A DNA stretch of 64,000 nucleotides from Escallonia rubra (GCA_033065855.1 JAVXUO010000599.1:33933-97932), one strand, 5' to 3'. Positions 12,621-26,456 are shown, counted from the first letter of the stretch. Notes: generated from the sequence alone by a model not told the origin. Made by a program: numbers and translations.

Positions 12621-12692
12621 GTATTTTAACTGTCCACTTTCCTTTTTGAAAGGTTTGTATTTTAACTGTCCACTTTCCTTTTTGAAAGGTTT
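12621..12692 (+). repeat. 36-bp tandem duplication upstream of the DUF309 gene
   Basis: Two nearly identical copies start at 12621 and 12657 (GTATTTTAACTGTCC...). They lie about 210-280 bp upstream of the first ATG of the minus-strand gene, so possibly in its promoter. Confidence 0.85.
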
Positions 12693-13730
12693 GTTTTATA
12701 TTTGTATATTTACATGTCATGTGTTTAAGGGCAGAAACCAATAGAAATGAATTGTAAAGACAAAAAGCTTATGACAGATGCCTAATACCTTCCTGCTGTA
12801 TAATTTAGTCCCCGAACTCATTTCCCAGATTTCAATAGATTAGTTGTGTTTTGGACACTTTAGAGTCCCTTATAAGTTTTTCTTATTTTCTTTGTTTAAT
12901 TAAATAAGACGGTGAGCTCCCTAAAATTCTTCCTTCTGGGGAGAGATTTTCTGAGGCGGATCGCTAGGCACGAGTATTGGTTATCCTTGCTCCCATGTGT
13001 CTTGGTTGGAGGTGCCTTATTCAGGCTCCAACTATAGGGGTAGCTTTTTAACGTGTCTTGTTTTGTTGTTGTCGTGCTCCGGGGTTGGGGGTTCAGCTCG
13101 GTTACAAGTATGTCTGTGTTCTTAAGAGTTCCTGATCATGTTTACTTGGTGTTAATTTGGATCTAATTTGTTGATGTACGGATTATTTGTAATAGAATGG
13201 TCAAGGTTAAGCAGACTATTTGTGGTGCAAATCCTATTGACATATGTTATGAACGGAATGTGGCTATGATTCTCGTGAGGTTATGGAATTCTATCAACCT
13301 TCATGATGTTGTGGATTTGGAGAGCGCTCTTTAAATGATCTTGCCATTATGACGTAATAGCTTTGGTTGAAAAAAAAAACGAAAACAAAGTAGTATTTCA
13401 TTGTACTATCATTTCCTGGATCCATCGAGATTATCTCGACTTTTTTTTTCTTTTTTTGTCTATTAGCTAGGTTAGATCAATACCAGTGACGGCTTCAAAA
13501 CAAGTCAATCTTCTATGAGGGATATGGGAAGTGGGTTAACCCATAGGTGCAACATTCTACCTGAAGAATAGCATTGCTCTTGTAACTCATTCTCTTCATT
13601 GTTGATGAAATTTTTTATTAACTACAAGAAGGGAAAAAAAAGGTGTTGTTTGATAGCAAGCCTTATGCTTTCCTGATAATCTTCTCAAACTTCAAGTAGA
13701 AAAATATGCATTCATATGATTCAGCTCAAC
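12693..13730. other. Intergenic, no gene; possible LINE-like 3' tail
   Basis: No supported ORF. The stretch 13190-13381 ends GCTTTGGTTG followed by a run of A, which could be the 3' end of a truncated plus-strand LINE, but I see no reverse-transcriptase coding or clear duplication. Confidence 0.3.
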
Positions 13731-14103
13731 TAGGAACGGAAATGGGGCGGGTTGGATACAAGTTTTATAAGATTGATACCCGGCACCATAGTCCAAGTAC
13801 ATAACTCGGCTCTGACCCATCCCGCCATTGGGTCAGGGGATGGGAATACCATCCCCGATCCGATGGACTACAAAAAAACACGGCCCCGCCCTGCCCAACA
13901 TGTTTTTAACATGTAATCCAATTCATAGATGCAAACTCCAAAACCTAGCCATCGTCTATATCTTCACCGGTTTCTCCCTTCTCTTTTTCAAAAAAAGCTC
14001 GACACAGAACATCCATGATCCATGGCCACCAAAAACAATAAATCTCCACACACATAGTCACAACTCCCACTTATTATGTACAAACAGTATGTTACACACA
14101 GTA

Positions 14104-17100
14104 TGTAATACCCCGAACCTAGGGTTAGCCAGTTATTATTACTTAGCGACGATTGTTGTAAGTAAGATGAATTTAGACCTTTAGTGAAGACATTGCGAGC
14201 ATGTATTAATTGGATCTTTAGCGTTTATTATTGTGAGCAATTTCATTTGTTGCATTTAGCAACATATTTTAATAATGACATAAGCTATAAATGAGGAAGT
14301 TTTGTACAATAGACAAATTCATAGAAGTGAGTGGATTGCTTTAGAGAATTTATAACTGACGAAGTTGTGCCGTTATAATATATTTGGTCTCGTGTTAAAT
14401 AATTATACATATTAAAGAGCAGAAAGCAAAAAAGGGAAACAAAAATAGATAATGCATAAAGGGAATATGTGAGAGAGAGAGTAAAAAAAAAGAGAAACAA
14501 CAGACGGGAAATAGAAAAGAGAGAAGAGGGAAAAGATTTGAGCTGGCAACCGGCCCTAACTGGGCAGCGCTGCTCCCATCTCTGACGGCCCCATTGCGGG
14601 CCACACTCTGTCGCCGACAATTAACTCCGGCCGTGCCTACACCGAACACCACTGCACAACACTTTCGCGACCGCCATATCCAGAAATTCCAACCACCATC
14701 ACCAAGTCATCGTACTGTCGCCACCGCCGGCCACCCATTCTATCTCCAACGAGCAACTTCGAACGGCGCCTCTACCAAACGCACTGCCCAGCGCCTCCAC
14801 CAAACGCACTGCCCAGCGCCTCCATCAATTGCCACCATAAATCGGTCGTACCAGCTGTGGACCACCTCTACGCGATCGGACCCATTGCGTCGCTGCCACC
14901 ACCGTATGGCACTCATCACCGGCCAATCGATCTCCAATCGCCATTGCAATTTTGTTATCCACCACCACTGGAATCTGCAACCACCGGCTGCCATCCACTA
15001 CAAGCCACCACTGTGGGTCCTCAACCAACCCACCTTGCTATTTTTACATGTGTGCTTGTGTGTGTGTGTATGGCCAGAAATTTCGACGACGAGACGGCCG
15101 ATAGGTGAAGGTGGCCGGGGCAACCAACAAGCAACTCGCAATTTTGGGTCCTCAACCCAATTACCCAACTGCCAAGCACTATTCTTTGTGGGCACTCTGT
15201 ATAAAATTATGAAATGGGTTCTTGTGGGTGCTTGTGTTGTTGGTGAATGGGTGAAATGGTGGTTATTTAGCGTCAGTGTTAGCGGTGACTGAAATGAAAT
15301 GAAGTAGGTGGTGTGTTTATGCAGTTATGGGTGTACGGTGTGTGTTTGGCAGGTGTGTATGTGTGGTTGTTTTCGGATGAATGTGTATAACAGAGTGTGT
15401 ATGCGAAGCACTGTGGTGTGGGTGTATATTGGGTAAAGGTGCGGTTGTATATGTTTAGATATGTGGGTTAGTATGTGCAGGTGTTTGTGAGTGGACGGGT
15501 ACGTGAAATGTGGTGGTGTATTGTGTGCGGCTGTGTGAATATTGTTGTGTCTTAGCGTATAAGTGGACATTTACTTTGGAGGGCGAAGTGATGTATCTAC
15601 CTGTATGTGTCCTAGTGTGCATTTTAGGACTAGTGAATGGTGGGTGCATGGCATGTATCTGTGTATGAGGCGGTGTGCAAATAGGTGAGTTGGAGCATGT
15701 GAATTGGTGCGTGAAATTGTGTGGGCAGTGAAAGATATTGCCTACTGTTGGTCAAAGAAACGTGTATTGGGTGGTAGGAGTACGATCATGTGGTATTGTA
15801 CGGTTTCGTGTCTATATTGGTGGTGCGTTTACGGAATAAAGGGTGACTATTAGGTGCTTGGAGGATTTCGGAGTGACGAGTTTCTTGGGTGAAAATCAAT
15901 TGGTGGAGTTAAGATGTGCGGGTATGTAGCATGGTGAGTATGTGTGTGTTGCGTACATTATGTTAACATGTTGTAGGTGTACCCTATGCATGTGTGTGCG
16001 TTTTAGACAAGGAAGCGTATAGGTTATGAGAATAAATAAGGAATGATTAGCGTGAACTCTAGAGATTAACTAGGTACTACTTAGCGCAAGGTTGCTTGGT
16101 GGATTATTAAAATCGGGTGAATTGAGGAAGCTTGGGAACTGTGATGAAATGCCCGAGAATGACATGGTGAACTGGGCACGATTTCGGACTGGTTGTGTAT
16201 GTAACGGGCAGTTAGATATGGCATCAGAGTTGTTTGAGAGAATATCCAACTGGAGCTCTACATCCTCATTAATGATGCCCTTCGAGTTATAGTGACGTTG
16301 AGGATTACGGAGATGAAAGGAATGGATTTGACGGTTATGTTCGTCAGCGGTAACAACTGACCATCGCACATGATTTTGGATGGAGGAAATTTGTGAGCAT
16401 CAAGTAAGTGACCCTTTGATTCAACTATTGTTTTTACATATAAAGTATATGTTTATCTACTGTTAAAAAGGGTGTTTATCAGCTTTGACTGTTTTAATTA
16501 CGTTTAATTGCTCTAGCTTGATTTTGCCAAAAAGCTTTTAGTAGTTTATTTCTCGTTAAAACCAGACCAGCATGTAAATGATATTTTGTTTAGAAATTGT
16601 AATGGACCTCATATTTGAAATGGACCTCATATTTGAAATGTTTGGTACAAATGAGATGTTTTGGAATTTGACGTTATTGTGAATATTGAACAACTTGAAA
16701 ACTATTGAAATGGGTGTGAGGATGATTTGACCATTAATTGATGAGCGGTTGTGTTTATGGTGAACCAAAAAGTGGTTTTGTTTATTCGATTGTTGTGCCC
16801 CATATCCAACGGGAAAAAGTTAAATTCCGGGTCCTAGTCAATAGGGCTTGTACGTTGATGCACAATATTGTTGCTTGTGGTTCGCCCTTGCGTCCATAGA
16901 ATATTTATCCTAGGTATAGGAGGGATTTCGGGCCCTAGTCAGGGGGGCTTGTACACTGACCGCATCATATCGTTTGAGCTGATATTGGGATTGATCTGGT
17001 TGTCGTGAGTTTTGTGTTAATGATTTTATGCCTCAGTTTTGTTTAATGTACTCTATTTCGTTTTACTGGATGGTTAATAACTATATGATTTTAGATTTCT

Positions 17101-17534
17101 CAATGTTGTTATAATATAAGGTGAGTTATTTTCTGGCATGCTATGGTCTACCTAGTTGAATCATTGGTTACTTACTGAGCATGTGGAAGCTCATCCTTTA
17201 CTTATCATTTCAGGTTTGAAAGTAAGGTGATGGTGAGGAGTATAGGAAGGAATAATTTGGTGCGGAGCTCCAGAGACTGCATTGAATGAGTCGCTAAATA
17301 TTTACATTGTTGTTTTAGTTTTAGTTGTTGACAAATCGGAGTTATGAAGGGTTTTAGCATAAGTGATGTATTCAAATGAAAATGTAATTAAAGTTTGTTG
17401 AAGTTTTAATTTTCATTGCAGCTTATATTGGTTTTAGCGAGTATGGCCTGACAGAGCCCTTGGTTAGAGTCTATTGGATCTACGGCCGGCCACGGGCCTA
17501 ATTCACGGGCCACCCATGGGTTCGGGTTGTGACA
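14104..17534 (+). mobile_element. Solo LTR (~3.4 kb), Tekay-like Ty3/Gypsy
   Basis: It starts TGTAATACCCCGAACC and ends TTCGGGTTGTGACA. Flanks CAGTA (14099-14103) and CAATA (17535-17539) fit an aged 5-bp duplication. No gag or pol is present. It shares CTTACTGAGCATG...AAGCTCATCC near 17173 with the shorter solo LTR at 4245. It contains GT-rich low-complexity sequence (15300-15980) and two degenerate copies of a CCCTAGTCA..GGGGCTTGTAC motif (near 16840 and 16930). The plus-strand frame 14594-15292 is compositionally biased and I do not call it a gene. Confidence 0.72.
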
Positions 17535-17705
17535 CAATAGCTATCAACATGACAAAAAGCTTAAAATTGAAAATTCTCAATACAAGTCCCACAAAATGAA
17601 AAGTTGATGCCATACTAATTAGAAGATACACACAACACACTGACAAGCATACACATAGAGACAAGAAGAATCTGATTCAATTTGTACAAACTAAAATTTA
17701 TGGAG

Positions 17706-17920
17706 TAAAAAATACGGAGCGAGATGCTGAGATGTATGACAGAGGGATATTATACGCCGTTACCGCAAATACAATCAAGTGGCGGGGGAACTTTGGTGGC
17801 AAAGGATTTTACTGAGAGAGATGTGAGGCAAACTTCAGTGAGAACGGAGGCATTCCATGAGGTGGTTGGTCCGTGGAGGTGGTGACGTTGCGGTGGCGCA
17901 AAGAGGAGGTGTATGGAGAT
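17706..17920. repeat. Dispersed repeat, copy 1 (partner at 42587-42797)
   Basis: About 210 bp beginning AAATACGGAGCGAGATGC match 42587-42797 in the same orientation at roughly 85-90% by eye. This copy lies within the hAT element, so the other is probably a stray piece of the same family. Confidence 0.8.
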
Positions 17921-18309
17921 GGTAAAGTTAGGGCAGCGTAGAGAGAAGTTGTGTGGAGTTTGGTGACTATGGCGGCATAGAGAGAAGGTGTGAAGAGCTA
18001 TACGGCTATAGAGAGAGGAGAAAATAGAGAACAAGAGAATATGTGCTTATCGCTTTAGGATTTTTCTCCACTATTTATATTATTTAGATGGATGGCTGAG
18101 ATTATACAAACGTAGGCTAAGGATAAAACACTATACATAAAATACATACGGGACGGGTCACAGGACGGGTCGGATATCGAGGCGAATTAGAAAGAATACT
18201 AAACCAAAATCCATACCCACTGCGGGTAAAAATAAATAATTACCATACATGCCCCATAACCCTATTAAAGTCAAAATAACCCGCTCCTATTAGTTTGGAG
18301 TGAATCAGT

Positions 18310-19628
18310 TGTTAACCTTACGGTTATTTAACCTAGGATTATATTTGGTTTTGATGATAACCAACATTGATGTTTATGTTGTCTAACATGCATTGAGTTG
18401 ATGAAGCAATAGGAATAATCTCATACTCATGCAAACGGACTATTAGACGAGCAACACAGTCAAAGACTCTCAACGGAACGCATCAAAGAAGGAATTCGTC
18501 GATAAATTTTACAATGCTTTTATTTCCTTCTTTGTAAACTAGACATAGAGAGATGATCGTTACGATGACTATATACCTAGAACTTGCCCATAGGTTTCCC
18601 TTGCATGCATAAAAGTTTTTCATTCTTTGAAAACAAGGAAATTGCATTTTCTGGAATGCATTCGACTGCATTGGAATTCAGTCGACTGTAAGTTGGGCAG
18701 TGAGGTATTACAGTCGACTGCAATACTTTCAGTAGCCTATTACAGTCAACTGCATTGGATTTCAGTCGACTGCAAGTTAGAAATTTTGAATTTCCAACGG
18801 CTACTTTGGGAATACAGTCGACTGTAATGGCACATTACAGTCGACTGTATTTACCGTTTGGCGCATATAATGCTCCACATAACTCCAAACAGTCATATTA
18901 ATTCTCAGCTCTATAAATACTCCTCTTGGGCATTGTTTAGATTTATCAATTGCATTCAAATCTCTCTTATCTTTCATATACTCAAAGATCAAAGCAATTG
19001 TTCAAACTTTCTTGTTTTTCATTGATTTCTCATCCATTTCAAGAAAGCATTTATTGTGAGCTTACATTTGAGAGATATACACTTTCATAAGTCGTTATAC
19101 ACTCATCTATCATGTTCTAGTGCTTAAACTTGTACTCATCTACTTCTTAAGAGTGAAATCTTGTACATAATTCTTCATCTAAAGTTTCTTGTATCCAAGC
19201 TTGGGGTTGTCAAGCTTTGGAGCTTTAGGATTGTCAAAGCTTGTTCTTGATGTGGGCATAGCATCAAGGGATTCTAAGAGGTTCGATCTTGACCCGTAAG
19301 GAAGATCATACTAATGGATTCTAGGGCCTTTTAAGGGACTTTCGTGAAGGGGTGGACGTAGGTTTGAGGGTATATCAAGCCGAACCATTTAAATCTCCTT
19401 GTCAGGTATCTCTAAGCCCTTCTCTCTTTACATTATCGTTTTACATTTGTGTTGAGATTGGTTAGTTTGCTTATTTAAGATATTGAGTTTGAGGTTTGTT
19501 GTTTGTAGCTTTTTCAAGTGTCATTCATATCCTTTCTAAGTTTGTAGTATTTATTTGTTATTTTTTAAAGTAGCCTTAAAACCCTATTCACCCCCCCCCC
19601 CCTCTCTAGGGTTATCTTTTTGGTTTCA
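18310..19628 (+). repeat. LTR1 (5' LTR of copy A)
   Basis: TGTTAACCTTACGG to TTGGTTTCA, 1319 bp, followed two bases later by the decayed primer site TGGTATTAGAACC. It holds a cluster of AGTCGACT palindromes (18660-18850), and a CTATAAATACTC promoter TATA near 18911. Confidence 0.92.
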
Positions 19629-19630
19629 AG

Positions 19631-19643
19631 TGGTATTAGAACC
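19631..19643 (+). other. Decayed tRNA-iMet primer site of copy A
   Basis: TGGTATTAGAACC differs from the canonical TGGTATCAGAGCC at two positions, both transitions typical of methylated-C decay. Confidence 0.85.
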
Positions 19644-19687
19644 TCGGCTCTTGTTATATTGGGTAACGCCAAGAGAGTTAATCAATC

Positions 19688-21461
19688 ATGGCTTACGTTG
19701 GGGGTATGGAGGGTAGTTATACCAATAGGCCTCCATTGTTTAATTGGACCAATTATAGTGTGTGGAAAGTTAAGATGAAAATCTACTTAGAGTCTCAAGA
19801 CTATGAGATGTGGGATATTTTTTAGAATGGCCCATTCGTTTCGATAAAGGTGGTTGACAAGGTTGAAGAGCCTAAATGCAAATCAGAGTATATTGATCAT
19901 GATAAGAAGATGATTTGTATGAATGCTAGAGCAAAAAATTGTCTTGTTTGTGCTTTAGACACTAATGAACTTAATAGAGTCCTTATGTGTAATTCCGCTA
20001 AGAGTATTTGGGATACTCTTCAAGTCACTCATGAAGGGACTTCTCTTCTTAGAGACTCCAAGATGAACTTATTGTTTAGAGATTATGAGTTATTCCATAT
20101 GCTTCCAAATGAATCTGTTACGGATATGAATACTCGTTTTACTAACATTATGAACCCTTTGAAGCAATTGGGCAAGGAATTCACTAATGGTAATCTCGTA
20201 AGAAAAATGATTAGGTCCTTACCAAGAGCTTGTGATGCAAAGATCACCGCCATCCAAGAATCGAAGAATCTTAATATATTTCCTCTTGATGAATTGATGT
20301 GCTCACTTATGACGTACGAAATGCAACTCAAGACCTTTGATCAAGAGGACGTCAAGAAGAAGCCTACATCAATTGCTCTTAAAGCTTCATCTTCAAACCT
20401 TGAGTCAAGTGATGATGATGAAGAATATGATGAAGAGGATATTGCAATGGTTGCAAAGAATTTCAAGAAGTTCTTAAGATTTAGAAAGAATGATGGGAGA
20501 AGGCAACAAAATGCTAGCAACGAAGAGAAGCTTTGCTACAAAGACCACAAGCCGGGACACATGAAGATGGATTGTCCTATCTAGAAAAAAGAGAAGAAGG
20601 AAAGAAGAGATGTATGGGAAAGAGTTAAAAGAAGACAACTCTCTAAGAAAGAGAACAAGGAGAAGGAAAGAGCAATGAATGCCGAACATACTCCAACATG
20701 GAGTGACTTTGATTCAAGTGATGAAGAAAATGAGAAGAATGATCAAGCAAATGTATGCTTCATGGCAAATGATGAGGTAAGCTCTTCTTCCAGTAGTGAT
20801 AGTGATAATGAAAGCTTTGAAGATGCTTATGATAGCTTATATGAGGAATCCAAGAAAATTTTCAAGAAAAATATTATTTTGACAGAAATTTCTTGAAGCT
20901 AATAAGCAAATTGAGAAGTTGATAATGGAAAATAATAAGTTGCATACCAAGAATGAATGCATTTCAAACCATTTATATGTGAAATATGTGAATAACAATT
21001 TGGTTGAATTATTTGTTAACACGCCTAGCTCAAAGCAAATCTCTTCCAAAACATTGGCTTTAGAAAAACAAAATGAAGATTTAAAAGTTGAGATTTGTGA
21101 TTTGAAAAAATGTCTTGAAAAATTTGTTGATGGTCAAAACAATTTGGATGTCATGCTTGGACGCCAAAGAATTGGCCTAAACAAAGGTGGTCTTGGATTA
21201 GATCCCTTGACCTTGCCTCCTAAAATCCTTCAACAACAAGCTAGGTTGAACATTCATTAAAAACAACCAAATAACTATTGCACCCCATTTACACATTGCG
21301 GTTGATGCAACAAGAAAGGGCATACGACCAATTATTGTCCTTGTAGAATTGTTTATGTAAAAGGTAGAAAGAAAATGTGGATTGTGAAAGGTCAAGAATA
21401 CAAATGCAAGACTAACACCCAAGGACCCAAGAAAATTTGGGTACCAAAAGTCACTACTTGA
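19688..21461 (+). pseudogene. Copy A gag, broken
   Basis: Starts MAYVGGMEGSYTNRP. It hits a stop near 19825, then runs open from 19850 with the UBN2-type gag region (VTHEGTSLLRDSKMNLL, LMTYEMQL). The CCHC knuckle has lost its second Cys (CYKDHKPGH where copy B has CYKCHKPGH). There is a TAG at 20582-20584, a frameshift near 20882, an acidic and coiled-coil tail, and a TAA near 21258. The end motif KKIWVPKV is followed by TGA (21459-21461). Copy B is the reference for each lesion. Confidence 0.92.
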
Positions 21462-21474
21462 TTTGTGTTTATAG

Positions 21475-24400
21475 GTATGTCTCAAAGAAAAATCTAGTAG
21501 CAAGAAGTGGATTCTTGATAGTGGATGCTCAAGACATATGACCGGCAACATATCTCTTTTCACCTCGATTGATCTTAAAGAAGGAAGAAATATGACCTTT
21601 GGTGACAATTCTCAAGGAAAAATCAAAGGTAAAGGAACTATTGGTAAGGAACCACATTCAATTGAGAATGTGTTATATGTTGAAGGATTGAAGCATAATT
21701 TGCTAAGTATTAGTCAATTTAGTGATAAAGGTTTTAAAGTTATCTTTGAGGCTTCTCATTGCACTATAGAATCCTTGAAGAATAATGAAACTATTTTGGT
21801 AGGTAGTAGAGATAATAATGTTTACTCCATTCAATTAAATGATTTAGCTAACCAAGATGTCAAGTGTCTTAGTGTTATTAGTGAAACATCTTGGCTTTGG
21901 CATCGAAGACTTGGTCACATGCACATGGAGCATTTGAAGGATATTTCAAGCAAAGAACTTGTGAGGGGTCTTCCAAAGATCAAGTTTGAGAAAGATAAAG
22001 TATGTGATGCTTGTCAAATGGGTAAGCAAAAGAAAGTCTCTCACAAACCGAAGAAAATGGTATCTACTTCTAGGCCCTTGCAATTACTTCACATGGATTT
22101 GTTTGGACCAATCCCTACTACTAGTCTTGGTGGTAAATCATATTGTTTGGTTATTGTTGATGACTATTCTCGCTATACTTGGACTTTCTTTTTGGCTACC
22201 AAAGATGAATGTCTAAACGTGTTCACTTCATTTTCAAAACGTGTTCAAAATCAAAAAGGATATTTGATAACCAACATTCGAAGTGATCATGGTAGAGAAT
22301 TTGAAAATTAAAAAATTGGAGCCTTGTGTGATGACTTTGGTATATCACATAATCTTTTGGCTCCTAGAACTCTTCAACAAAATGGTGTTGCCGAAAGAAA
22401 GAATATGTCTTTGCAAGAAGCGGCAAGAACAATGCCTAACGAATATGGTTTACCTAAGTACTTTTGGGCGGAGCCGGTCAATTGTGCTTGTTTTGTTCTC
22501 AATAGAGTTATCTTGCGAAATTTTTTGTTAAAAACCCCCTATGAGCTTTTTAATGATAAGAAACATAAGGTGAGCTTTTTTAGAGTCTTTGGTTGCAAAT
22601 GCTTTATTTTAAATACTAAGGATCACCTTAGCAAATTTGATTCCAAAACATATGAGGGTATTTTTCTTGGTTACTCTAATAATAGTATGGCATATAGAGT
22701 TTATAATAAAAGTACTTTGGTTGGTGAAGAATCCATTAATGTTACTTTTGATGAGACTAATTCTTTTCTTCGGAGGACTAACATTGTTAATGTAGATGAC
22801 ATGGACAATGACTTGAGAACTTTGGATATAAGTGAAACAATACAAGACAACCCCAAAGAAATTGTTCAAGAAGAGCAACAATCAAGCTCTCAAGAGGAAG
22901 ACAAGGAAGCAAGCAATGATGTTTCAAACTCGGACAACTCTCAAGCATTACCAAAAGATTGGACTTACAAAAAGGATCATCCAAGCGATCAAATCTTAGG
23001 TAATCCTTTGAGTGGGGTAAGAACTCGACGCTCTCTTCAACAACATGTTAATTTAGCGTTTCTTTCCCAAATTGAACCCAAGAACTTCTCTGAAGCTCTA
23101 CATCATGAATCTTGGATGCTTGATATGCAAGAAGAGCTAGTTCAATTTGAAAGAAATCAAGTTTGGATCCTTGTCCCTAAACCTCAAAACCTTAGGATTA
23201 TAGGCACCAAATGGATTTTTAGAAACAAACTTGATGAATCTGGAGTTGTGGTTAGAAACAAGGCTAGATTAGTGGCCCAAGGTTATAACCAAGAGGAAGG
23301 AATTGATTTTGATGAGACTTATGCACCGGTAGCTAGACTTGAATCTATTAGAATGCTATTAGCTTTTGCTTGATATAGAGATTTTAACCTTTTTCAAATG
23401 GATGTCAAGAGTGCTTTTTCTAAATGGTTTTATTTCGGAGGAGGTTTATGTGGCTCAACCTCCCGGCTTTGAACATGAAAAATTTTCAAACCATGTTTTC
23501 AAGCTTAGCAAAGCTCTTTATGGTTTAAAACAAGCTCCTAGAGCTTGGTATGAAAGGCTAAGTAGTTTTCTTTTAGAAAATGTTTTTTCAAGAGGAAAAC
23601 TTGACACCACTTTTTTATAAAATCTAAAGGCAAGGACTTATTGTTGGTGCAAATTTATGTTGACGATATTATATTTGGTGCTACGAATGGATCCTTGTGC
23701 GAAGAGTTTGCTTCTTGTATGAGTAAGGAGTTTGAAATGAGCATGATGGGAGAACTCACCTTTTTCCTTGGATTGCAAATCAAACAAAGCAATGATGTAA
23801 TCTTTATCAACCAAGCCAAATACACCAAAGAGCTACTCAAGAGATTTGACATGGAAAAATCAAATGCTTTTGACACTCTAATGAGCTCATCATTAAAGCT
23901 TGATAAAGATGACAAGGGTAAGGATGTTGATATTAAGCGCTATCGAGGTATGATCGGATCACTCCTTTACCTTACCGTAAGTAGACCCGATATAATGTTT
24001 ACTGTTTATTTATGTGCTAGATTTCAAGCTTGTCCTAAGGAATCTTATTTGGTTGCCGTCAAGAGAATCCTTAGATATCTTAAGGGCACTCACGATTTAG
24101 GGTTATGGTTTCCTAGAAACAAATCCTTTTTTGACCTAATTGGTTACTCCGACGCCGACTATGCCGGTTGTAAAACCGACAGAAAAGTACTAGTGGAGGT
24201 TGCCAATTCCTAGGTCACTCTCTTGTTTCTTGGAGTTCCAAAAGGTAAAACTCGGTTGCACTCTCTACCACTGAAGCCGAATATATGGCGGTTGATGCTT
24301 GTTGTGCACAAATTCTTTGGATGAAACAAACCTTTTTGGATTTTGGACTCAAGTATGATCACATACCTATCTTATGTGATAACACTAGTGCCATTGACTT

Positions 24401-24602
24401 GAGCAAAAATCCCATCCAACATTCACGCACTAAGCACATAGAAATCAAACACCATTTTATCCGTGATCATGTGCACAAAGGTGATATTGTTCTAGATTTC
24501 GTGGACACAAATCACCAATTAACGGATATCTTCACTAAACCTTTAGATTCGAAGAGGTTTACCACTCTTAGAAGAGAACTTTGCATGTCTTCACCTATGT
24601 GA
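21475..24602 (+). pseudogene. Copy A pol, broken (PR-INT-RT-RNase H)
   Basis: Pol is in the +1 frame relative to gag, after a TAG. Protease WILDSGCSRHM lies near 21510, the integrase finger (LWHRRLGHMH, CDACQ) near 21900, the core (HMDLFGP, DDYSRYTW, RSDHGREF) to 22310, RT ([16 protein letters not shown] near 23660) and RNase H (IGYSDADYAGC near 24145, end at 24602). Lesions: TAA at 22309-22311, TGA at 23371-23373, an extra T at 23413-23418 (shared with copy B), a lost base near 23612, and shifts near 24187 and 24246. Confidence 0.93.
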
Positions 24603-24956
24603 CTAAATGTTATATCTCTTGTGCATAATCATGCAAGTTGCACTTCACATGCTTGAACATTATTTCATATGCTTATAGCATGCTTTGGTTGATTTTTCTC
24701 TTTCCAAAATTATTGTTTTTGTTGATATTCATTTAATCTCATTTTTCTATATTTATTTGCACACACCTATATTTCTAAATTCTTTACACTTCTTTTTATG
24801 TGCTATTTTTGTAAAATGTGTGTGGTACACCTTTTGATGGGTATTCAAGTACTTATGTTTTCTTGTTTGAATGCCCTTGTTGGCTATATTGATTATCCAT
24901 GGATGGATACATAAGTTGATCACCTTCACACACACTTGATCTTTTTCAATGATGTC

Positions 24957-25188
24957 AAAAGGGGGAGAAAATATTGTTGATTCATACTTGAGTGGATTTG
25001 ATATGAGCATATATTATTTTTAGATAGGGGGAGCCTATATTGCTTAAGATAGGGGGAGCTTATCGTCATGATTCTTCTTTTAACCCCTTATGGTTTATAA
25101 TTGAGATTTTCATGTTTCTTTACGTTTATTATCTTATATATCTCATATTATTTGAATCAATGTTTGCCATCATAAAAAATGGGGAGAT
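24957..25188 (+). other. Multiple polypurine tracts upstream of LTR2
   Basis: AAAAGGGGGAGAAAA (24957), AGATAGGGGGAG (25022), AGATAGGGGGAG (25048) and AAAAAATGGGGAGAT (25174-25188) precede the LTR. Several PPT-like tracts before the 3' LTR are a known Sirevirus trait. The last abuts the LTR and is the presumed true plus-strand primer. Bases 24603-24956 hold no ORF, so there is no env-like gene. Confidence 0.8.
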
Positions 25189-26456
25189 TGTTAACCATAC
25201 GGTTATTTAACCTAGGATTATATTTGGTTTTGATGATAACCAACATTGATGTTTATGTTGTCTAACATGCATTGAGTTGATGAAGCAATAGGAACAATCT
25301 CATACTCATGCAAACGGACTATTAGACGAGCAACACGGTCAAAGACTCTCAACGGAACGCATCAAAGAAGAAATTCGTCGATTGAATTTTTCATGCTTTT
25401 ATTTCTTTCTTTGTAAACTAGACATAGAGAGATGATCGTTACGATGACTGTATACCTAGAACTTGCCCATAGGTTTTCCTTGCATGCATAAAAGTTTTTC
25501 ATACTTTAAAAACAAGGAAACTGCATTTTCAGGAATGCAGTCGACTGCATTGGAATGCAGTCGACTGCAAGTTGGGCAGTGAAGTATTAGAGTCAACTGC
25601 ATTGGAATGCAGTCGACTGCAATACTTCCAGTAGCCTATTACAGTCGAATGCATTGGATTACAGTCGACTGCAAGTTGGAAATTTGAATTTCCAATGGCT
25701 ACTTTGGGAATATAGTCGACTGTAATGGGACATTGCAGTCGACTGTATTTACCGTTTTGGCGCATTTAATGCTTCACCTACTCCAAACAGTCATATTTAT
25801 TTCCACCTCTATAAATACTCATTTTGGGCATTGTTTTGATTCATCAATTGCATTCAAAGCTCTTTTATCTTTCATATTCTCAAAGATCAAAGCAATTGTT
25901 CAATCTCTCTTGGTTTTCATTGTTTTCTCATCCATTTCAAGAGAGCATTTATTGTGAGCTTACACTTGAGAGATATACACTTTCATAAAGTCATCATACA
26001 CCCATCTCTCTTGTTCTAGTGCTTAAACTTGTACTCATCTACTTATTGAGAGTGAAATCTTGTACACAATTCTTCATCTAAAGGTTCTTATATCAAAGCT
26101 TGGGGTTGTCAAGCTTTGGAGCTTTAGGATTGTCAAAGCTTGTTCTTGATGTGGGCATAGCATCAAGGGATTCTAAGAGGTTCGATCTTGACCCGTAAGG
26201 AAGATCATACTAGTGGATTCTAGGGACTTCCTTGAAGGGGTGGACGTAGGCTTGAGGGTATATCAAGCCGAACCATTTAAATCTTCTTGTCAAGTATCTC
26301 TAAACCTTTCTCTCTTTACATTATTCGTTTTACATTTGTGTTGAGATTGGTTAGTTTGCATATTTAAGTTATTGAGATTGAGGTTTGTTGTTTGTTAATC
26401 TTTAAAGTAGTCTTAAAACCCTATTCACCCCCCTTTAGGTTTTCTTTTCGGTTTCA
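25189..26456 (+). repeat. LTR2 (plus strand, subfamily 2)
   Basis: TGTTAACCATACGG to CGGTTTCA, 1268 bp. It is the 3' LTR of copy A by position but lacks the ~52-bp segment of LTR1. Instead of a target duplication it is followed by a primer site (26459-26470, perfect TGGTATCAGAGC) and a new gag start. It therefore also acts as the 5' LTR of a second, truncated interior. Confidence 0.92.

Noticed and set aside
13190..13381. Possible truncated LINE ending in an A run
   Set aside because: Only the A tract supports it; there is no coding region and no clear duplication.
14594..15292. 232-aa plus-strand ORF
   Set aside because: It lies wholly inside a solo LTR, is biased in His/Thr/Pro, has overlapping ORFs in other frames and no domain.
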